55,982 nt of DNA, from positions 1 through 55,982 of the forward strand of contig MSJI02000556.1 in assembly GCA_001931905.2 (NCBI GenBank). The letters run 5' to 3'. The stretch is from Cladosporium sp. IMV 00045 (taxonomy: Eukaryota > Ascomycota > Dothideomycetes > Cladosporiales > Cladosporiaceae). A program made the position numbers and the translations under genes. A model generated the notes under the pieces. It worked only from the letters and a program-made list of their open reading frames with translations, ran no database searches and had not been told where the DNA came from. Of this stretch, positions 1-11,004 are shown in pieces (position 1 is the stretch's first letter; every line of letters begins with the position of its first letter).

Positions 1-425
1 TTATAGTTATACTATAGATAATAGATACTAAATTGGCGATTGCAAGTAGTAGAATTAAATAGGTCGTAGGAGGTAAAGAAGGAGTAGAGGAAGATAAGAT
101 AGAGCCGGATTTATAATACTAAGAAGAATAATACGTTAGCGTATTCTCGTTATGGCCCTAATAACATCTAAGCGATACTACTTACGTCGAACGAAAAAAT
201 AAACGCCTACGCGTCTAAATGACATCTAAATGATACTACTTCCCCCTTACTTAGGTCTAGCGGGGAGCAACGCTAATACGTCTCAATAACATGCAAATAA
301 TACTGCTTTACCTTTACTACTTTAGGAAATGTACCCTCTTTCGAATACTAATATAGTAATAAGGTAATATTATACGTAGGAGGGTCTATCTCCGTTATAG
401 AGTTGCCTAGTCGATAACGGACTTC

Positions 426-995
426 TGTATCGATCCGGTAGAGTATATAGTTTCCAATGCGGCCTATATAGAACGAGAGACTTCGATATACTACTCGAGT
501 AGAAACCTCTTCTATTTATAGTACGCTACCTACGTAATAGCGGACTCTAACTCCTAAGCTATATAAGCCGTTCTATACCTAACCCTCTACGCCGCGTAGG
601 TCGCCTCCGCTACCGCTATTAAAAAGGCTTAGTAGATACAAGTCCCCGAGAACATCGCTATCATCGATACCTCTACGCGACTCCTCTACTTCTAACGTAT
701 ACTAGGAGCGAAATACGCTAGTATCGATATCGCTATTAATAAAGCCTTTACGGCCGTAGCGTTTAGACTACTAACGTATAGTTATAAATAGCAAGTCTCA
801 ACTAGAGGGCCGTTGTTCGGTATAAATAATAGTAATAGGGGCAAGTTTATAACTATTAGAGGCGGACTACTAATCGAGATTAATAGGTAACTCGTTAGAG
901 CTATTAGCTATAGTATAGGTACTCTCGAAGAGGATCGATAAGTAGCGTAAGCGGGGGTAGATGCTATACCGAAACACGTAGAGAAGCAAAATAGA
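426..995 (+). pseudogene. RIP-degraded GlcG/HbpS-like (haem-degrading fold, DUF336) gene
   Basis: One plus-strand frame (codon starts 426+3n) reads through about a dozen TAG/TAA codons. It shows the typical features of the GlcG/HbpS family: VPENIAIIDTSTRLLYF around 627-680, then GAKYASIDIAINKAFTA around 705-755, then GPLFGINNSN, a glycine-rich stretch and AGVDAI near 950-970. The family consists of small single-domain proteins of about 140-180 residues that are linked to haem or glycolate-related functions. The frame is never shifted; all damage looks like point mutation. Such a gene is not a normal transposon component, so it was either duplicated host DNA or cargo caught in a repeat. The true start and end are not visible. 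The call rests on recognised motif order; no search was run. Confidence 0.62.
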
Positions 996-1560
996 TAATA
1001 GGCAGATCGATAGAATAATCTAGGTATAGTTTAGCTAGTAGTAAATATAAACATATCGATATTACTATACCTCTTCTTTCTATCCGCAAGGTAGCTTATT
1101 CTAGTTCCTAGAAGGTATTATATATATTTCAAAGTTCTAGATACTAATACTTTAAAGTAATCGACCTTTAAAATAATCGACCTTTAAAATAATCGACCCT
1201 ATATATCGCAGGCCGAGGCACTTTAGGGATTAAAGTTGCAGATCGTAGGATTAGCTTCCTAAGATACTAGATATATAGGCCCGGTCTACTAGACCGCGCG
1301 GCTAAATAAGAACAATCTATTAACCCTTAATTTCATATTAATAAGAGATTCCCCTCTCGTGCGATACTATATTTTCCCGTAATAGCTAATTATAGTTATA
1401 TATTTAGGCGTCGAAATCTACTAGACCTATCGTTCTTCGTGTCTTACTCGCGCTATTCGTCCCGTGGAATAGCTAAAATGCTAATATAGTAACGTCGATA
1501 AGATACTATAGGAATAGTAGGTAAGGGTACTAACCTATAGGATCTTTTTTACTACTACTA

Positions 1561-3060
1561 GAATAACGAATTCTAGTTTGCCGATTATATAAGGCCGGGG
1601 TTACACTACGACACCTCGTTACCTATATTCGAGCGTACTACTAAGGGCTTTACTCTAAACTTTAAATAAAACAATCTGCGGTTAAATAGGTCTAGGATCG
1701 TCTTCTACCGTTATTACCGTATACGCTCCTAAACCTAGTAATCGAAAGCATTCCTATACTACTAGCTAACGCGTAGGCCTTCCCTATTCTAAAGGTATAC
1801 GTTAGCTATAGCTATCTATATTGCCTTACAGTATTAAAACGTGAAGACGAGATAAGGAAGCACTATAATGCCTATTACGCTTTAGTCTAGCGCGAGCGTA
1901 GTAGAGCTATAGCGAACTCTAGAGGTATAATATAGAAACGTCTCAATCGTAAGTACTATAGCGATTAGCTACTATACCTACTAGCGTCCTACTAACGCTT
2001 CTTTACTATAGGAGTTAAAGATAGTATAGGCTTCCAGGTTATAGCGCCTAAGAGGCCGACCTAGGGTACGGTATTACTAGAGTATAGTTCCTTATCTAGA
2101 TCCGATAAAGGCTAGTTTATAATAGACTAGATTTTTAGTACCCTTACCTACCTTAAAATAACGCCGTCCTATATTAAGCTTATTCCCGATACCGTACTCA
2201 CCGAGACGCAGATGTCGCTATAGCTTAAGAGTACCCGTTAGCTATATTACCTTAGAGGGGTCCTATTAGACGGGGCTATAGGGCTAGCTCGACTTCTAAT
2301 ATAATACGAGGAGCCTATATTCTTCGAGATTAGTTTAGCTATCGATCGCCTTATTAAAATAGCGTACTTATTACTTTGCGAAGAAATAGTAAACTTCTTT
2401 AGGTAGAAGTAAATAATATCGTTCCTCTCTAACGTAGAGGCCTATAGCCGCCTACTTATATATAAGCTATAAGAGGCGACATATAAGCAATATAAGTAGT
2501 CCTAGAAACGCGCTCTTACGTTTATCTGCCTTATAAGCGATCTAAGATAGTAGATAGAACTTGGATTTAGCCTAAATACCTACTAAACTACTCTTCTAGA
2601 CTACGTGCTTACGCTAGCTATAGAGAAGATAGCGAAGGCTTCTTTAGCGTTAGAACTACTCGACTACATGTGTTTAGGTATCTACCTATCTCTACTCGAA
2701 TAACCTCTCTATAGTAGTATCTTCGAAAGCCTATTAGTAGGCTTCCTAGCTATTATAGGTATAGACGAGAATAACGATACCCTCTACGAGGCTTCTAAAT
2801 ATATACCTAAACTTTTAGCCTTTATTAAGATAGTATAGCTACTAGTATTGTAAAAGTCTATTATATTAGCTAAAGAGGGTCTAGTATAAGATCCTCTAGA
2901 TTTATTAGACGAGATGCGTAAGAGATTTAGGCGTGATTGAACTCGACTAGGACTATAGTCTTAAGGAGCGTTCTACGACGACTCGTACTAATAACCTCTA
3001 CTTAGGTCGTTTGCGCGAGATATACACTGCGTTATAGGCCCCGCCGCCGGTCGCGTGCCC
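1561..3060 (+). pseudogene. RIP-degraded OrsD-type zinc-finger protein gene, truncated
   Basis: A single plus-strand frame (codon starts 1561+3n) runs for about 500 codons with many TAG/TAA codons but no frameshift. Near 1575-1640 a first finger-like unit reads VCRLYKAGVTLRHLVTYIR. Near 1795-1900 a second reads KREDEIRKHYNAYYALV. Near 1996-2010 follows QRFF when the stop is taken as glutamine. Further on, FLAIIGIDENNDTLYEASK (about 2740-2810) and DPLDLLDEMRKRF (about 2893-2931) match the helical middle of the fungal OrsD (PF12013) and RecQ-associated proteins. The same family is present intact at 37724-40735 and 41354-44266. The recombinase-like C-terminal half is not found, so the copy is truncated near 3060. 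The N-terminal start is not identified. Confidence 0.6.
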
Positions 3061-3400
3061 TATCGCGGAAGCGAACGCGAGTCGGCCGCAAATTCCGCTT
3101 ACGGCGAAGTTAATAACGTAGATACCTAACGTAAGGTATGTACTACGCTTAAACGCCGCTTATTATACCCTAGAATGTCCCAAAAATTGCGATAAGAGTA
3201 AGCGGTACGTATTATGGTTATAGAAAATATCGCGCCTTACGTTCCTAACATCCCGAATCCGTATCATCCTTCGAATCTTTTCTATATCTCTCGGCGCCCG
3301 GTTTGCGTGCTCTAGTTCGCACAGATTATTATAGGGTTGCGGCGATCGTGTAGTTTGTCTTAGGCGTAAGCTGTATCGCACATATATATAATAAGTGTAA

Positions 3401-3960
3401 TAGAGAATTTAGAAGTAGCTCTTAGTAGTTTAAGCTACGAGGTAGCTATGTATGGAATGTCGGAGAGACTTCGGAATAGCTTATAGGCTTTCTTCCTTAT
3501 CATAAGATTTGATGTTATGTATAGAGTGTTAAGGGCTCTACGCCGAATCTGAATAAGCTCGATCTACCGGTACCACACGGATGTTAGTAATTATGGAGAA
3601 TAGCTCTAGAGACGCAGGGAGATTATCGCTAATCTTACGTGAAGAAGAATTGCGAGCATCCACTCTTCGTGTTTAAGTACCGGTAGGACGAGGGTCATAG
3701 CTTGCTTAGCTCACTCTGACAGAAACACACGTCACCTCTTCCAAAAAGTTCCTGGTTGAAACGTCATAGTTTGGGTTGGCTGGACTATAGAGGAGAGGCA
3801 CTTTGTGATATTCATATCCTCTTTCCCCTTATTCTTCGCTACATCCCCGAATCTCTATTCCCCTACTTCCTCTCCTGTTTTGCGACGAAACGCGAGGACC
3901 AGTTCTTGGAAAGCTTTCTCCCACACAGCTCTTGAGCGATATTGGTGACAATTTTGGGTG
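3401..3960. other. gene-free stretch between RIP block and hAT relic
   Basis: Base composition changes from AT-rich to ordinary within this interval. I see no frame, repeat or structure that I can name. Confidence 0.4.
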
Positions 3961-3964
3961 TGGG

Positions 3965-4838
3965 GAGCCATCTTGAGCATATACGGGCTAATACGGCCAC
4001 TGGATCAGTCCGTCGGGTCAGCGGATGAACAAACTTCTTGCTTTCCGTCAAGTTCTCGGCAAACACGCCGGCGAGAACCAAGCGCAGATCGTGCTCGAGG
4101 TGCTGGAAGAGCTGCAGATCCAAGACCGGATCGGATGTCTAGTAGGCGATAATGCAGCTTCGAACGATACTGCTGTGTCGGCGATCCTGACAACACTACA
4201 CCCTGAGTATACCAAAGAACAGCGATCGGCCTTTAGGGTTCGTTGCCTTGGCCACATCGTCAACCTTTGTGCCCACGCTTTGATCTTTGGAAAAGGGAAG
4301 GGCAGAAGACGCGAAGAGTTGGCGAGAGCAGAGCGTAAAGGGGATGAAGACGGCTGGGAATCGGTTTGGCGGCGGATTGGAGTAGTCGGGAGGCTGCATA
4401 ACATTATCAGATACATACGGTGGTCGCCTCAGAGGCGCGAAGAGTTTGCGCATTGTATACAAGGCGGCAACCTGGCTGAATTCGACCAGCTCGAGCTCAT
4501 CCAGGATAACGACACGCGCTGTAACTCATTCCATCTTGCCATTTCTCGTGCCCTCGAGGTAAAAGAGCGTCTGGAGATGTTCTGCAGGAAGCATAAGCCG
4601 CATCCGAAATCCGGAACTCTCAAAGATGATCTGCTTACGCATACACACTGGTATCATCTTAGCAGGCTTCACGACTGCCTCAACCTCTTCCACGTTGCAA
4701 CCCTTGAAATTGAAGGGAATGGTGCCTTCTTTCACGATTGGTTCCCGCAATTATCATGGCTGCTAGACGAGCTCGACAACTGGCGTGTTGACTTCGCTGA
4801 CGAAGCTTCGAGAGACTCTATACAGCGTTGTCATTACA
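3965..4838 (+). pseudogene. hAT transposase fragment 1 (RNase H-like core, truncated)
   Basis: The frame with ATG at 4025 carries the hAT core. In order it shows GHWISPSG just upstream of 4025, GENQAQ, VGDNAASNDTAV (the second catalytic-region motif), RCLGHIVNLCAHALIFG, RRIGVVGRLHNIIRYIR and NDTRCNSFH. The same motifs occur in the same order in the intact transposase at 21428-23893. Upstream of 4025 the frame has stops, and the first catalytic block and the BED finger are missing. Downstream, after residue 270, the frame runs into a small palindromic insert, so the insertion domain and the C-terminal hATC dimerisation domain are absent. This is a dead copy. The ATG at 4025 is internal to the original protein. 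Confidence 0.85.
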
Positions 4839-4917
4839 TGACACGTGTAGGTGGACATGAGGATCCTCATGCTCCATGCCCAATACTCATGTTACATGAT
4901 TCCTACACGTGTAGGTA
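4838..4917. repeat. palindrome-rich 80-bp insert
   Basis: The interval contains two perfect palindromes, CATGAGGATCCTCATG (4856-4871) and CCTACACGTGTAGG (4902-4915), plus a second copy of ACACGTGTAGG starting at 4841. It separates the two hAT relics and could be the remains of a tiny inverted-repeat element. Confidence 0.5.
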
Positions 4918-5039
4918 CTAGTGTCGGCTGAGCCGCCTTGGCGGGGCCCCGCGTCGCGATGTACGCGCAACATTTGACCTATATTTAACTACAAGAACTG
5001 TCGTCCTGCTACCCCGCTGAACGCCGTCTCTCAACAGCC

Positions 5040-6506
5040 ATGGGACCTTGGCCAAGAGCCATTCCAACCAACGCTTTTGATAATGTCTGGACGTGGAATG
5101 ACGGACAATCGTCGCTACAGGAGTCATCGTCGGGTTTCGGGCTACGAGCAGAACCATTCTCTAGTGTGGACTCGAGGAACAGCCCCACTCCGCCAATGTC
5201 GTTCTTGAAGCGGACCAGCCCCGTTTGGCAGCATGCGCGCCCCGCCACGGCGAGCGAGCCGAAGTCGACGAAGCGTCATCAGCGCATCTGGTACTGCAAG
5301 TCACCCAATTGTGCATATCATACGCACAACCTTGACAATGCGGAGAGCCACTTGCGCATCAGGCACCAGGTACTGCTCGAATCTCCGGGTTCCCAGCGCT
5401 CTTGTAACATCAGATCGTTGATCGAGCAGCAGCAGAAGAGGAAGGCGGAAGCCTCCATGAGTGACGAGCGGTTTGAGAACCAGCTGAGAAGTGTTGTGGA
5501 CAGAGCTATAATCCGGAGGACATTGGCGGAGCTTGTTGCGAGAAGAAACCTCCCGCACAGCTGTGTTGAGTGGCCCGAACTCCATGCGCTGATCGCATCG
5601 TTCAATTATGCCGCTGTCTCATTCCTGCCGCGGTCGCACGTCTCAATGGCACGGCTTATTTCGACACAGTACCATGCCCGCAGGCGTGGGTTACAAGAGC
5701 AATTGCTCTCTGCACGTAGCAAGATTCATCTGACCACCGATAGCTGGACATCACCAAACAAGCTAGAATTCCAGGCTGTTACTTGCCATTTTGTCAGCAG
5801 CGAGGGCACCCTCAAGAAGGCTCTCCTTTGTCTTTCGGAGCTCCTTAGGGGGCATGCTGGCAGTGAAGTTTCCCAGATCATCTTGGATGCAGTTCAGAGT
5901 TTCGGTCTCGTGGATAAGGTCGGCTACATCACTTCAGACAATGCCAGCGCAAACGACGCAGCAATGGCGGCTTTCTCTGATAATGTCCCAGGGTGGGACC
6001 CGATCCAACACCGCACACGTTGCTTGGGACACTGCATCAACCTGGCCGCTCAAGCATTCATGGGTGCGCCTAGTAAAGCAGCGGTCGATTATTCCCAAAC
6101 ACAAGCTCCTTCTCGCCACGAGCTCAATGACCCATACGGATTTGATGAGCAGGGATATGCAAAACAGCACTGCCTCCAGATTCTACACGACTTCATGCAC
6201 TGGACCCGGGAGAGCCTCACACGCTATCGGGCTTTCAAATCACACATCACCAACGAGCGTCGGCTGGCACCCGTCTTAAGCAATACCACGCGCTGGAACA
6301 GTTGGCACCGTATGATCAAGAGAGCGTTGCAAACGCGCGTGGTCATCGATGCGATCATGTCACAGAAAGATTGCCCTTTCTCCCTAGACGAGGAACATTG
6401 GAAACTCATCAGCAAACCTGCTTTTGGTAAGGGTACCCATTTCACGGGTAAGGGTACCACCCTTAAGGGGATGGGTAAGGGTATGAACAAGAGATTTAGT
6501 GGGTAA
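5040..6506 (+). pseudogene. hAT transposase fragment 2 (N-terminal two thirds)
   Basis: The ORF starts at an ATG and first shows a BED/C2H2-like finger (CKSPNCAYH...HLRIRH, residues about 85-105). It then shows the hAT catalytic core: LTTDSWTSPNKLEFQ (first Asp), SDNASANDAAMAAF, RTRCLGHCINLAAQAFMG and NTTRWNSWHRMIKRAL. A complete fungal hAT transposase is about 700-850 residues. This ORF stops at 488, and its last 30 residues are encoded by GGGTA-type simple repeats from about 6421. The insertion domain and the hATC domain with the third catalytic residue are missing. The possible 5' end of this element is near 4918 (TAGTGTCGGCTGAGCC), directly after the palindromic insert. It is non-functional as seen. 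Confidence 0.85.
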
Positions 6507-6530
6507 GGGTACCCAAAGGGTACCCATTTG
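6421..6530 (+). repeat. GGGTAAGGGTACC repeat cluster
   Basis: The unit GGGTAAGGGTACC and its reverse complement recur several times within 110 bp, including self-complementary GGGTACCC cores. The cluster cuts off the hAT transposase reading frame. No target duplication is evident. Confidence 0.6.
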
Positions 6531-6663
6531 ATAAGATCTGATAATATTACTTACTCTGATTCGTCGAAAGCATCTCACAAGACCGGGTAGGGCTGGGCAG
6601 CGTCCGAGCTTGGCTCGATCAGCAGACTGTTGACGGCTTTGAAACATCGTGGGATCAATTCAT

Positions 6664-9104
6664 TCAGTGTTGTACAAGCTCATTGCTTGACTGACATATT
6701 CGCTTCGCTTGTGAGAGATGAATATACGAGGATTTGCACAAGAGCCGCTGGACATGACCTGCACTATATGTGTAAGCGTCAATGAAGCCCTTCGCACCCT
6801 TGACCATCTTCAGCGCCTCCTTGAAGCTCTCCGGCTGCACCTTGGCCGCAGTGACAACACCGTAGCTGCTCGTCACATCCGACGAAGTCGAGAACTCGAC
6901 GCCGGGAAGCTGGCACGCGTCCTTGAGGAAATCAACAGCATCGCCGACGGCGCCGATGGCCTTGAGGTGGCCGAACGCCTCGCGCACCCAATGCAACGCG
7001 CGGCCGCTCCTGCGCAGCGTCTCGATCGCCTTGGTGCCGCCTGGGATGAACACAGAGTCGAACATCGTGCTGCGCATACCCTCGAGGTGGTGGTCTGGCT
7101 TGACGCCCTTGGCACCGCTTTCCTTGCTCTCGCCGTTGGCAAAAATGGCGGTGCGGCGGGGCGCGATGGTGAAGGGCAGGGCCTGGGCGCCCTTGAGCGC
7201 GCTGACGATGCCGTGGTAGGCAACGGAGTCGAAGCCGTCGGCGATGATGATGGCGACGCGGCGGGAGACGATGGTAGGGGTCTCAGGCATGTAATCCATC
7301 TGGCTGAGGCCCTTAGACTTCTTGCCGTGGTTTGGGCGGCCCTCCTTTTGAGGGATCTCGTCGGTGCCGACGAGTTCGGCGGCCTGTTGGGCAAGGCCAA
7401 GATCGATGTCTGCCAGGCGCTCAGACAGGCGGTTGTAAACAATTGGGTCGTCACAGTGGTCGAGCTCGAAGGCAAACGCGGCCGCAACGTGAGCCTTCTC
7501 GTGCTCCGAAAGAGAGTTGTAGAAGAGCTGAGCCTGGTTGTAGTGCTCTCTGAACTTCGTTGACCGCAGGCGGGCCTTAATGCCCTCAACCTTCTGCGGG
7601 ATGTCATTGTAGGCGCCCTCCTCAACCTTGGCCGGGGGGGTGGCTTCGAAGCGGTTCGGCCAGTAATTGACCTGACCCTTGGTAATCCTGTGACGCATTG
7701 CGCCGTCACGGTTCTGGTTCATAACCGGGCATACCGGCCTGTTGATTGGCAATTCCTGCCAGTTGGTTCCAAGACGGCTTAGTTGCGTGTCAGCGTAAGA
7801 AAAGTTACGGCCCTGCAGAAGCGGGTCGTCGGAGAAGCCAATACCAGGGACCATGTGTCCTGTGCAGAAAGCAACTTGTTCGGTCTCGGGGAAGTATTCG
7901 TCCACGTTCCTGTTCAGCTCGAGCTCGCCAACGTACTCAATAGGGATAAGCTCCTCCGGCCAAACCTTGGTGGCATCCAGGGGGTCGAATTCGAATTTGT
8001 CTTGGTTCTCCAATGGGATAACCTGAACACCGAAGTCCCACTTGGGAAAGAGACCATTCTCAATTGCCTCGTACAAGTCCTTCCTGTGGAAATCCGGGTC
8101 TTGACCGGCGAGCTTCAATGCTTCATCCCAGACAAGGCTGTGAACACCGAGTTGCGGCTTGAAGTGGAACTTGACCAGGAAGCGCTCGCCTGTGGCGTTG
8201 TAAAGGGAGAAAGCGTTCACACCGAAGCCCTGCATCATACGGTATGATCTGGGTATGGCGCGGTCGCTCTGTGTCCACATATACATGTGCGTCGCCTCGG
8301 TATGGAGGCCCTGGAAGTCCCAGAAGTTATTGTGTGCAGTCTGCGCTTGCGGCACCTCGTTATGAGGCTCTGGCTTGCCAGCATGAATGACATCCGGGAA
8401 CTTCAGTGCGTCTTGGATGAAAAACACGGGGATGTTGTTGCCAACGATATCCCAGTTGCCTGCCACGCAATCAAGTCAGCCATACTGTTCGTTTGAAAAG
8501 GTCGCTGATAGAGTACTGTATCTATTAATGCAGAGTAAGGTATGATTGGAAGCCTTTGCAGATACTTGGCAGTAGCCTGTAGTGAATGCGAGGCCCACGC
8601 ACCGTGCACAATGAACGAGCACTCTCTTCCTGGGGCTTGCTTACCCTCTTCGGTGTAGAACTTAATGGCAAATCCACGAACATCGCGAACAGTGTCCGCG
8701 CTACCACGGCTACCGAGAACGGTTGAGCAGCGCTGAAAAACCGGGGTACGGCGGGAGGTATCCGTAAGAACCTTTGCGCAGGTGTACCTCTCCAAGCTCT
8801 TGTGCAACTTGAAGGTGCCGAATGCACCAGCGCCACGTGCATGGACGACGCGTTCAGGAATGCGCTCGTGGTCGAAGCGGTGAATCTTTTCGCGAGCCAT
8901 GTGGTCTTCCAGCAGCATCGGGCCAATGTGATCCCCAGTCGAGGCCTTGAGCCAGTCGTCGGTGTTCGATTGCTTGACGCCATAATCTGTAGTGATGCGG
9001 TTCTCCCTGCTCTGGTAGTCTTTGATGTCTGTAGCCAAATCGGCGGCCTTCGCATCGTTGGGGCCACTGACGCCAATCTTGTCCGTAATGCTTGATGCAG
9101 ACAT
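6664..9104 (-). CDS. large-subunit catalase (two exons)
   Basis: This haem catalase splits hydrogen peroxide into water and oxygen. The coding sequence is 9104-8645 joined to 8459-6664, giving 751 residues. The intron 8460-8644 (185 bp) has GTAAGC...CAG ends and restores the motif [11 protein letters not shown]. Visible residues are the catalytic His in [12 protein letters not shown], the Asn in GNWDIVGNN and the haem-ligand Tyr in [13 protein letters not shown]. The long C-terminal extension with a DJ-1/GATase-like domain ([15 protein letters not shown] onward) is typical of large-subunit catalases such as Neurospora CAT-1. There is no signal peptide, so it is probably cytosolic or conidial. 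The last 30 residues after AYTYSAG do not look like the usual family C-terminus, so an unrecognised 3' splice is possible. The gene stands alone, with transposon relics on both sides. Confidence 0.93.
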
Positions 9105-9155
9105 TTTGTCGTGGGTTCAATGAAGTGTAAAACGGAAGTGGAGGGGTAGGAAGAG

Positions 9156-9164
9156 AATATATAC
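9156..9164 (-). promoter_or_regulatory. TATA-like box of the catalase gene
   Basis: On the minus strand GTATATATTC lies about 55 bp upstream of the catalase ATG at 9104. This is a plausible TATA element. Position and motif are the only evidence. Confidence 0.4.
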
Positions 9165-9425
9165 AGTACCTCGATGCGGGGCCCAAGCTTGATCGCTACC
9201 AGCAATATCAAGGAGCACCGGGGCTTCCTGGCAGAAGCAGTGGCAACATCTCACGATAAAGGGCGGGCATCGCAGATCGCGAGTTGTCGTTTGGATACAA
9301 ACGTCACGGTTAGGTCATGGTTTAAAGTCGAACATCGCTCCGCGGGACAGTGTAACGCACACACTGCCTCCGTGGACGAGACTTCCCAATCCCGAGCTCG
9401 GCTGATGATGCCATCAGACATCGCA

Positions 9426-10040
9426 AAGACATTGCATACGTCAACAGACTTGTGCTTTATACGGATGCTTCCCTACGGAGCAAGACTTCCAGCGTGGCAG
9501 TCGTGGCAGTGGACGTTCAGAGACCAGCCCGGGTGCCAAGACTAATCCATCAGGCAAGGGTAGGGTGGGAGTCGACGTGTACTGCCACCGCTGCTGAGCT
9601 CAAGGCTATCGAGCTCGCTGCAGTCTACGCCAGACGCAGGAGACGTTTCGCTATCGCGACGGACAGCCAAGAGTCCGTCAAGCTAATTAACAAGAAGGGA
9701 CGCTCCACAATTGCAGAGGAGGCGGCTGGGGCGGTTCTGAGAGTGCTCGGCTCCTGTAAACCTGTATTGACGATGGGTTGGAGTCTGAAATGATATGGAT
9801 ACCCGCCCACAGAGGCATAGCCGGCAACGACACGGCAAATCGCACAACTGGAGAACTGGGAATTCTGACGAAGGATCCGACACTCCGTATGAGAGAGAGG
9901 GCAAAGGTAAGGAAGATCGTCGAAGAAGCCGTCAACTAGTTCTAGACAATCCAGCAGCGCCGCGGACCTTGGGGGAAAATAGAAGCTTTCCAATCGTGGG
10001 GCACATCCAGCCGTCGGGCACACCCCCGCTTCCGTAAATC
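9426..10040 (+). pseudogene. LINE ribonuclease H domain relic
   Basis: The plus-strand frame at 9452-9793 reads as an RNase H domain of a Tad/CgT1-type non-LTR retrotransposon. It shows LYTDAS (first catalytic Asp), ATAAELKAIELAAVYA (Glu block) and IATDSQESVK (second Asp). The frame stops at 9793, but another frame directly continues the domain at about 9787-9840 with IWIPAHRGIAGNDTAN, the conserved RNase H end motif, so there is a frameshift near 9780. No reverse transcriptase is seen upstream. The continuation of the LINE is probably at 10540-11004, beyond an inserted pogo fragment. Confidence 0.75.
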
Positions 10041-10141
10041 ATCACTTCCACCGTCTCGGCCATTGCCAAATCTTGATCAATTGAGCTGAAAATCAATGGG
10101 GCCTACAGAAGAGGGGGCTGATTCCACAGTTTATTGATTCA

Positions 10142-10525
10142 CTATTCATGAAAGCGAGCTGGTTTCCTGATGACACGGCCACGCCTCGATTTTGGCCGAA
10201 CTGGTATCACTTCTTCGATTTGGTCGATCATAGTCGAAGCAGGCTCACCAGACAATTTCTGCTTGGCCGGCCTACCTCTCGGCCGCTTCCGCCGTACCAT
10301 AGACTCTATCTGAAGCTGCTTTTGAGCCTTCTTGGCCTCCCTGCCTTGCTCTCTCTGAGCCTTCTTGAGAGCATCCTCGGCCTTCCTTGCTTCAGCACGT
10401 GCAGCTCGCTCGTCACCTTCCGTTGAGCTTCTAAGTCCTTCTGCAGTTTTGAAGCAGCTCTAGCTTCAGCTCGAGACACTTTCTCTAGAGCCTTACGTTC
10501 TTTGGCGGCCTCCGGCCCTGTCTGC
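10142..10525 (-). pseudogene. C-terminal tail of a pogo/Fot1-type transposase
   Basis: A minus-strand frame ending at a TAG (10142-10144) reads about 125 codons without a stop. It is a long Ala/Lys/Glu/Arg-rich coiled coil followed by an AT-hook-like RKRPRGRPAK and ending in KPARFHE. This composition resembles the tail that follows the DDE domain in fungal pogo/Fot1 transposases. No catalytic domain lies upstream, because the frame runs directly into LINE-like sequence on the other strand near 10530. The assignment is an inference from composition and from the AT-hook. Confidence 0.5.
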
Positions 10526-10539
10526 TATTGACAAAGCAG

Positions 10540-11004
10540 GCCACTGGGCTACGCCGTTGATCCGAGACATCAAACATCAGATCAGGCTCGTCCAAGAACG
10601 GGGCGACGAAGTGATACTGTCACAGCTGCGCACAGATGAGGGCGTAGAACGGATGGAACCCGTGAGGGCCGCAGCAAGGATTGCGGCGACGCAGCAAACG
10701 AAGGCGATGCGGTCGGCATCGCTCTCATACGTGACGCAGTCGAACAAAGCGGGGTTGGAAGCGAGCATCGAAGATCAGCAAAGTCATCAGTGATGGCAAA
10801 AAGTCAGTGACGGCGAGATACTTGCAGCTCAAATCGGGCCATGCCATAACTGGCGAGTACCTGCTCAGGACCAAGCAGGCACAAGATGCACGTTGCTGGT
10901 GGTGTAACAGCAGCAGACAGACTGGAGTTGTTCACGATCCCAGCGAGTGCCTGAGCATACAAAACAACCTTCTGAGTCGCTAGCAACTCAGTCAGCAATG
11001 ACAA
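10540..11004 (+). pseudogene. LINE 3' end relic with zinc-knuckle-like tail
   Basis: The plus-strand frames at 10557-10793 and about 10830-10985 resemble the post-RNase H tail of a Tad/CgT1-type LINE. The second reads LKSGHAITGEYLLRTKQAQ followed by DARCWWCNSSRQT, clearly related to the minus-strand LINE tail at 20718-21036 (AEAGHAVTGVYLLKTKQAQ, DARCCWCYSSRQT). Frameshifts and a stop separate the parts. The family's usual C-x2-C...H...C knuckle is damaged here (VVHDPSECL instead of an intact H...C block). Confidence 0.7.

Larger units (their letters stand above)
1..3400. repeat. RIP-mutated AT-rich block
   Basis: The stretch is dense in TA dinucleotides and in TAG and TAA on both strands, unlike the sequence after about 3700. 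At least two old coding frames can be read through it on the plus strand (described separately), and their stops sit where CAG, CAA or TGG would be expected. This is the pattern of RIP, which turns CpA into TpA in repeated DNA. Positions 1-425 and 1000-1560 hold no frame I recognise. Positions 3060-3400 are transitional and hold nothing I recognise. Confidence 0.8.

Noticed and set aside
6718..7563. 281-codon plus-strand frame opposite the catalase
   Set aside because: It is antisense to the conserved C-terminal catalase domain and has no motif of its own, so it is a shadow of codon bias.
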